From assembly GCA_027946355.1 (NCBI GenBank), contig JAPEUS010000010.1, positions 1-64,000 on the forward strand: a DNA stretch of 64,000 bases, written 5' to 3'. The position numbers and the translations under genes are program-made. This document shows positions 57,792 to 64,000 of the stretch, in pieces. Numbering within the stretch: the first letter of the stretch is position 1; every line of letters starts with the position of its first letter. The DNA is from Collariella sp. IMI 366227. Its lineage: Eukaryota; Ascomycota; Sordariomycetes; Sordariales; Chaetomiaceae. The notes under the pieces were generated by a model. It did not search any database. It saw only the letters and a program-made list of their open reading frames with translations, and was not told where the DNA came from.

Positions 57792-60737
57792 TCATTGCCC
57801 CTTGCGGGCCTTCTCCTGTGCCCTTGCTTCCCGCGCGGCGCGGACAAGTGGTGCGAGCGTCGACAAGTCGACACACTGTTTCATGAACTCGTGCTACACA
57901 AAACCGTTAGCCGCAACCAAACAAAAATGACACCTCAACCCCCCACCCCCCGAAGTGAAAAAAAAAAAACCTACCCTCAGCAAGTCATGCGCACTTGCCC
58001 TCTTCTCCGGATCCACCTTCAGGGCAAAGTACAAGAAGTCCCTGAACACAAGCGACAGCTCCTGCTCATTCTTGATATGAGGCGTCCCGTTGGTAGCGAT
58101 CAGCCACAGGGCGCGCAGGGGCGACTCGGTCAGGTAGGGCGGCTCGCCCTCGATCATCTCAATGGCCATGATGCCCAGCGACCAGATGTCGACCTTGCGG
58201 CCGTACTCCTTCCGCGTAACCACCTCCGGGGCCATCCAGTAGGGCGTGCCGACCATTGTTGTACGCTTGTTCTGCGCCTCGTTGATGGTGGCACAGAACC
58301 CAAAGTCGGCTGTGCGAGGGTTAGTTTCTGTAAACTTTTCCATCGGCGGCCGGCAGGAAGATGTGTTAAAGTACTTACTCAGCTTGATGTTGCCCTCTTG
58401 GCTCAGCAGGATATTGTCCGATTTGATGTCTCGATGGATGACACCTTTGGAGTGCAGGTGCTGCAGCCCGCGGAGGGTTTCTCTGCAGACGGATGCAATC
58501 TGGCCCTCGGTCATGATGTTAAACGTCACGACATCGGTCAGGCTGCCGCCCTCCATGAACTCCATGACGACCCACAATTCGCCCCCGCACAGGTAGCTGT
58601 CAATAAAGTTGACAATGTTGGGGTGCGAGCTCTCCTTCATGACCAAAATCTCGTTGATGATGAGGTCCTTCTTGGGCTGCTGCTCCAGATTCATCTGTTT
58701 GATGGCCACCAGACGGTTCGTCCCCCTCTCGTGGCCCGTGTACACGCCGCCGGACGCGCCCTGGCCGATCTTGGTGAAGCCGCGGTAAACCTCGCGCGGG
58801 TCGCCCTCGGAGCATATCCTCTTCAGGGCGGCGACCACGTCAACGGCGTTGCTCTGCCGTGGCCTGTGCCGCGGCCTCGACCCCGGTTGTGCGAGCCTGG
58901 CCTGCTGTGCCTGGATCATCCGATTGGCCCCGGTCGGGTCTGCTTGCTGCAGGTGCTGGTGCTGCGATGATGGCGGGGTCGGCTGCTGCCGCTTGCTTGC
59001 TTGTCGCCCCAGCTGGCCGCTCATGGCCGCTTGCGCCTGCGCCATTGCCTGCTCTTGCTGCTGCTGCAACAGCTGCTGCTGGTAGACTGCTGCTTGGGTA
59101 GCCGGCGAGGCAATTGAGGCAGACGGCTGCTGCTGAGCATAAGGTGACGTGCCATTTACTCGTGAATTAGACCGTGACCTGTGCTCCTCCGGCAGCATCG
59201 GGACATTTTCTTTGAGGGGCGGATGGGAGGGCGAGGCGTCGTCCCCGGATGGGGGCATGCCAATTCCTGAGTCCTTCGCCGGGTACTGTTGCGTCCTGGA
59301 GGCCAGGCTTGTTGGGGGTTTTGGTGCCGGCCGGCTGGGTATGAGACCGGCATCCTTGGCTGGGAGGCCGGGTGCCTTTGGAACTGGGGGTGGCGCGCGA
59401 GGGTTCTCAAAACTCCCTTCGTGGCCGACGTTAGGAAATCTCGGGCTCGCGGGCGGGCTGATTAAGGGGGAGATGGCGCCATAGCCGGTTTGGAGCAGGC
59501 CGGGGGAATGGAGGGCGGCGGCAGATGCGTTGACAGTGGGCATGCCACGGAATTCTGCTGCGCGCGCATCGTGGAACTTCTCTAATGACTGGTCTTCCTG
59601 CGGCTTTTCTTGTGTTTCTTTGTAGAATGTCAGGACGTCGACGAGGATCTGGGGGTGTTCTCGCGTGTCCTTTTCTGTGATGCCGCTCTCGTTGATCAGT
59701 CGCTGCCACTCCTTTGGGAGCCCCTGCCAAGCCAAGTCAGCGCATTCAGGACAGGCTAGACACACTCAAGTTTCCCTACCGTAAACTGCCCCGTTGAGCT
59801 GTCGTATCCGACGTGTGTGACGTGAACGGGGTTCTCTGGCGCAGAAATGAGCGGCTTTTTCGGCGATCCCACCAAGCTGTTCATGAACCCAGAAAAGCCG
59901 GACTTCTTCCTGAGCACGCTGGGCATCTTGGTCTCCTTGGACTCATCAGAATAGCGCTTGAGCGGGGCAGACGTGTCTGCCCTGTTCTTCTCGGTCAGAA
60001 TGGGCAGGTCTGTGGCGGGAAAGGTCGCCGACTGGCGAAGGGGAGGCGGCGAGTGTCCCATGGTTCGCGTCCCAGGATTCGCGTGGGGTGGTTTGAGGAG
60101 GGAGGAATGAGGCGGTGCTTGGTTGTCGTATTTGTGATGCTTGCTGGCGTGGTTGGTGGTGCTGACGCTGCTTTGCGCAGCCGACGTCGTCGCTTCAATG
60201 TGGTCGAGGATTGCGGTGCCGTCGAAGGGGGCGCCAATCCACTCGTCTGAAGTCTTGGAATTGAGGGGCTGAAGAGCGTCCGCGGGGCCGGGTCGAGGGT
60301 GCTGTGCGCCAGCTCGGACGTGGACGGGTTGGGAGTGTGACTGCGACGAAACCGAGTTGCCGCCGGGGAGGATGGGCGAGGTGTGCGACCGGGTGGCTGC
60401 GGTGGGGAAGGGGAGGGGGCGCGGTGTTGGTGTTGTTAAAAGCGAAAGTCGGGGTCTTGGTTGGGGACCTGGTCGGGGTCGTGGTCGTAAGGGTGGTCTT
60501 GTTGCCGACGGGGGCGCTGGGGGCACGCCTCAAGCTGGCCGAGCTTCGTTTGCTTCCTAGAGATTGGGCGTCAACACGGCTGCCGTCGAGGCTGACTTTG
60601 TAGACGGAGCCCGAGTGGTTCGGCTGGGACTGGCGGTAGTAGCTGGAGTGTGCCGAGGGGGGCTTCTTGGTGAGCCTGCGACGGTTCTGGGAACTGGCGC
60701 GGACGCTGGAGCCAGTCTTGGGAATGGGGCCGTCCAT
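57792..60737 (-). CDS. STE20: PAK-family kinase STE20 (MST20-like)
   Basis: p21-activated kinase downstream of Cdc42, upstream of MAPK and polarity pathways. ATG at 60737 (MDGPIPKTGSSVRASSQN). Exons 60737-59780, 59723-58379, 58309-57975, 57893-57792; about 912 aa. CRIB: ISAPENPVHVTHVGYDSSTG with Phe-Thr then GLPKEWQRLI across intron 1. Pro/Gln-rich linker with poly-Gln. Kinase: IGQGASGGVYTG, VAIKQMNL (catalytic Lys), VIHRDIKSDNILLS, DFGFCATI, MVGTPYWMAPEVVTRKEYGR. C-terminus HEFMKQCVDLSTLAPLVRAA. No PH domain and the STE20-style kinase text rule out CLA4. One extra base in the C/G runs 60404-60419 breaks exon 1 before CRIB; correcting it restores phase. Confidence 0.95.
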
Positions 60738-63700
60738 GTCATCAAAGCAGCAGCGACAGCACACTGAAGGAAAGCCAAAAGCCAAAAAAAAAAATCAACG
60801 TACGGTTTGGGATGGTAGACAAAGCCTGCGAGTCTGAGAAGGGCTGCCGGGGTAGGATCCTTAATTGAGGCACGGAGGGGAGGGTCGCAGCCAGCAAAAT
60901 TGCGTTCTCTCTTCCTGGCGGCCGTTCGTTGCTCCTGGTTCAGGTTGCTGCCAGTTCCTGCTTGGTTCCAGGTTGGGATCTCGTCCTCTTGGTTCCCCGG
61001 CGCTCAGGCGTGCTCCCACAGGCTGCTGCTGGCAGAGGCGCTGTTCTTCAGCAGGCAGGCAATGGAAAAGACAGGCAGAGCAGGAGCAGGGAAGATGTTC
61101 AGGGTTGCGATGAGTGGGTTCTTGAATTGACTTTTTAAGTTCCTTGGGTGATGCAGCATGCAGTGTCTTGAGGTCCTGCGTCTTCACCGATTGCATGTGC
61201 GCGTACCAATCGCTCCAGCTCCGGTGCCGCCAACTGTCATCCGATGACAGCTTGGGTCCTGGCACGACAAACGGGATGGGACACCGGCAGAACGGTCGCC
61301 CAACGCTCGGGGCGATGGCTGATGGCTGATGGGCGCGAGATTCGCACGTCTGTCGCGCCACCACATGTTCCCCCGCACGTCTCCCCATTTCGCTGGCTGC
61401 GGAGGGCCGCCCGATGAATCTGGCAATGCCGCACCACCGCTTGAAGACCCCCCGGCGCTGCCCTTGTTGCCCTTGGCGGCCACTCACGGCGACGAGATAA
61501 CAGCATGTGCAGACCAGCCTGAGACGGACGGTGTCTTGCTGCCGCCAGGGGTCGCCGTCGTGGGCCAAGTATGTGTCAGAAAGACGCCGGCCATCTATAC
61601 ATAGTGAACAATAGTAGACGAACAAAAACGGGCCGTTGAACACATTCCCATGGTCTTGGAATGGGCATCGCATGGACGACGTTTGAGCAAACAGTGGGAT
61701 TGGGTGTGGGGCTAGCCGTCCACTTGCGGGATGAAGGGGTCGCAGTGGAGCTGGAACGGAGCCCGATACAGTGGGAATTGGGTTTGCGATAGGCGCAGCC
61801 TGGCAGCATCTTTCGAGTTGGCGTTTGGGGTTACTGAAAACAGAGTGAGGGGATTCGAAAAAGTAGACTTCTTGAATCACCCCATGTCCGTTTCCCATCT
61901 GGCAAAGGATCTCCAAACAGCCAGAATACGGGCGATCGACGTTCGGGTGAACCGCACCTCCCCAGTGCTCCCGTCTCTTCCTCGTGGGTTTGACCCCACC
62001 AGCCGTTTAGCGCACTCCAGCCAGAGCGGGGCACGCAGCCTGGCCAAGTTTCCAATGCTTCCCAACATGACGGATGCCATGCTCTTCTCAGCCTTCACCA
62101 ACTTGGGGCCGGCCACCACTGTCCAGGTGAAAAGAGCACGTCAAATCGGAGAGGTTTCCACACTGCTCGAGCTTTTTTTCGTTGAGTCGAACCTGCGGCG
62201 TCATCAGGGATGGCCCTTCTGTGGTGGCCTGAGATACAGACATTTTCTTATGCATCGAGCTTGGATGAGGGTTCAACCCTCGACACAATGCCAGCATCAA
62301 TGCTAGACTGGAAGCCAACTTGATCAACTCACTACGAAAGAATAGTCTACGGAGTAGTAACCAGCGACCGAACCGTGCCGATCCACTTTGTTTAGAGTGT
62401 TCAAAGCTACCCTACCTCTCAAGCTGCCAGAGCTTCTTTTCGCCACCCACGCATGCCCTCTCTTCCACATTAACCGACAGACCCGGCCAACACAACCCTC
62501 TCTCAGCGCGGTTGAGAAAGAACGGCACGCACAGGTCAAAAAAGATGACGTCTCATGCTTTGACCCGGTGAGTGCCAACTGGGCAGAAAGTAGCGCCCAC
62601 CAACCGCCACCATCGCTTCGTTGGCTGTCGACACTCGACAGAGTGCTGGTTGGTGTGGAAGAAATCATGCAGCATCCAACAGCCGCGGGGCTCAGCCCTT
62701 CCACACGCGCCGCCTTCTCGAAAGATTGACGCGCCGATCCGCGCTCTGATCTTTCGACAGCTTGACCTGGGGCTGGGAGACGGAAAATCTTGGGTGATCA
62801 TTCCGAGTGGGTGCTGTAACCCTAACCCCGTCGACTTCTCCCACCTCCGGCCTCAAGACAATTTAAGTTGTGATCTTCTCACAGACATATTTCTTCCATC
62901 CGTAAATTCTTTCTGTCGTAAGACACCTTCTTAAAGTTATATGGCTACTAAACGATGTCTCTTAGCATTTGAGAATCAGTTTCAACCCCATACATGCAGT
63001 TACCCCCCATGACGCTTCTCCGAGGAGGCAGTCAAAGACATTTTGTTTGAGTCTATAAGGCGGTTTCTCATGGAAGGTCTGTTGGTAAGAAGACGAGATC
63101 GACGAGGTAAGCTATCGTTTGCGAGTTGCACTAGAATTGGCACGCCCAACACCAATAACTTCTACCCCATCAAGAGGGCTGAACTTCACCTCTTTTCTTC
63201 TTTCACAACCCGGTCCTGGGTAGTAATGACACATTATGAAAGACGAAAATTGCTGTCATCTCTTCCACATGCTTTAGTGCTATTGCAGAACCTCAAACCC
63301 AGGACCTTACAACTCAGAAAACAAAAAAAATGAATAAATAATTTTCCCTTTCTAACAAGTAACCACCTTCTGTTCTGCCAGTGAAGACATGTTAGCAGCC
63401 GTCACGATCATCTAATGGCTGCATATGATGAAGGAAATATCTAAGAAATGAAGGGATTCAATGTCAGGGTTAGGGTTGTTTATGGACGCTTGGAGGATGC
63501 TGGGTGCGGGGCGTCCCCCCTGACTCTGGAACAATTTCTGGTGAAGCTCATGCCCATTTGTCCCTTTCTGGACAGTTCTGGGCACTTGAGACCCACGAGC
63601 CCCAGTCCAAGCAACGTCCCACTCCACCAAGCTTGTCTGGCCTTTTCTCGAGCTTCGACACCGACACCCATTGTCCCTCGTCCTCGTCACCATATTCATT

Positions 63701-64000
63701 GCCGAGCATCAATTCAAGCCCACCTCGGGGTCCTCGTCATCCACGACCGCTCCTACAACGCCGTTACACCCCGAGATCCCGAGATCAGGATCCAGATCCA
63801 GACATCACCCCCCAGCACGCTCCAGCCCCTATACCAGCACCACTCCCATCCTCGTGGTCCATCTTCCTTTCCGAGGCACGTCCATCGCCAAAAACATCGT
63901 TGCTTCGATTTACGTCCTCGAGTTAGTTCAAGCTGTAAGCAATTGCCAGAGCCTCCTCCGCTCGGACCTCCTGCCACTTGAACCGCCCCCATAGACCGCT
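60738..64000. other. STE20 upstream region and unassigned right end
   Basis: The first kilobase is probably the long STE20 leader and promoter; the 351-codon minus frame at 60861-61916 has no motif and I leave it out. Frames at 62388-62729 (+) and 63448-63981 (+) are possible but unsupported; the latter might be the start of a gene running off the window. Telobox-like words lie near 62818 and 63466. Confidence 0.4.
63466..63478 (+). promoter_or_regulatory. telobox-like motif (CAGGGTTAGGGTT)
   Basis: Two GGGTTA units in a non-coding context, as at 17299. Motif match only. Confidence 0.3.

Noticed and set aside
57792..60737. Assignment of the PAK kinase as CLA4
   Set aside because: No PH domain before CRIB, and the activation-loop text (FCATINEAQNKRTTMVGTPYW) is of STE20 type.
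60861..61916. 351-codon open frame on the minus strand upstream of STE20
   Set aside because: No domain or motif, low-complexity Arg/Pro/Ser composition, and strong frames on the other strand; fits a GC-rich leader/promoter.

Overview
The window is nuclear DNA of a filamentous ascomycete, most likely a Sordariomycete (Sordariales-like). Evidence: GC-rich coding regions; introns of 45-110 nt with GTAAGT-type donors and TACTAAC/GCTAAC branch points; a degraded Fot1/pogo transposon; repeat copies that differ by CpA-to-TpA changes, as repeat-induced point mutation (RIP) would leave; and typical Pezizomycotina housekeeping proteins. I found no tRNA, rRNA, CRISPR or secondary-metabolite cluster.

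Layout. 0-5 kb: a broken pogo/Fot1 transposase and a long gene-poor stretch. 4.8-11.2 kb: a small protein with a possible cysteine-peptidase-like fold (-), an aminoglycoside-phosphotransferase-fold kinase (-), an acyl-protein-thioesterase-like hydrolase (+) and a small hydrophobic protein (-). 12.7-24.4 kb: LSB5 (VHS-GAT endocytic adaptor, -), REI1 (60S ribosome factor, -), a HECT E3 ligase with an AZUL-like finger (+) and CCT5 chaperonin (-). 25.2-30.4 kb: HBS1 (ribosome rescue GTPase, perhaps also SKI7 by alternative splicing) and the ER chaperone BiP/Kar2, whose first exon is missing. 30.4-39.9 kb: an accessory stretch with an interrupted coiled-coil gene, a ~160-bp inverted repeat and two orphan spliced genes. 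39.9-51.9 kb: YSC84 (-), an SFT1/BET1-type SNARE (+), the ArfGAP AGE2 (-), MsrB (+), an orphan ~530-aa gene (-) and the ARID subunit RSC9 (+). 52-64 kb: a 3.6-kb gene-poor block, a mitochondrial-leader sugar-alcohol SDR (+), the PAK kinase STE20 (-), then 3.2 kb without a recognised gene.

There is no operon logic. By theme, LSB5, YSC84, AGE2, SFT1 and STE20 all bear on actin, endocytosis or vesicle traffic, and REI1, HBS1, CCT5 and BiP on ribosomes and protein folding. This is ordinary scattering of housekeeping genes.

A striking property is that about a dozen otherwise convincing genes are each broken by one to four 1-2-nt indels, nearly all in short homopolymers (often one C too many in a C run). 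In most of them, correcting these makes exon lengths add up exactly to whole codons. This points to consensus errors in the assembly rather than real gene loss, and the affected genes are annotated as genes with the break positions given.
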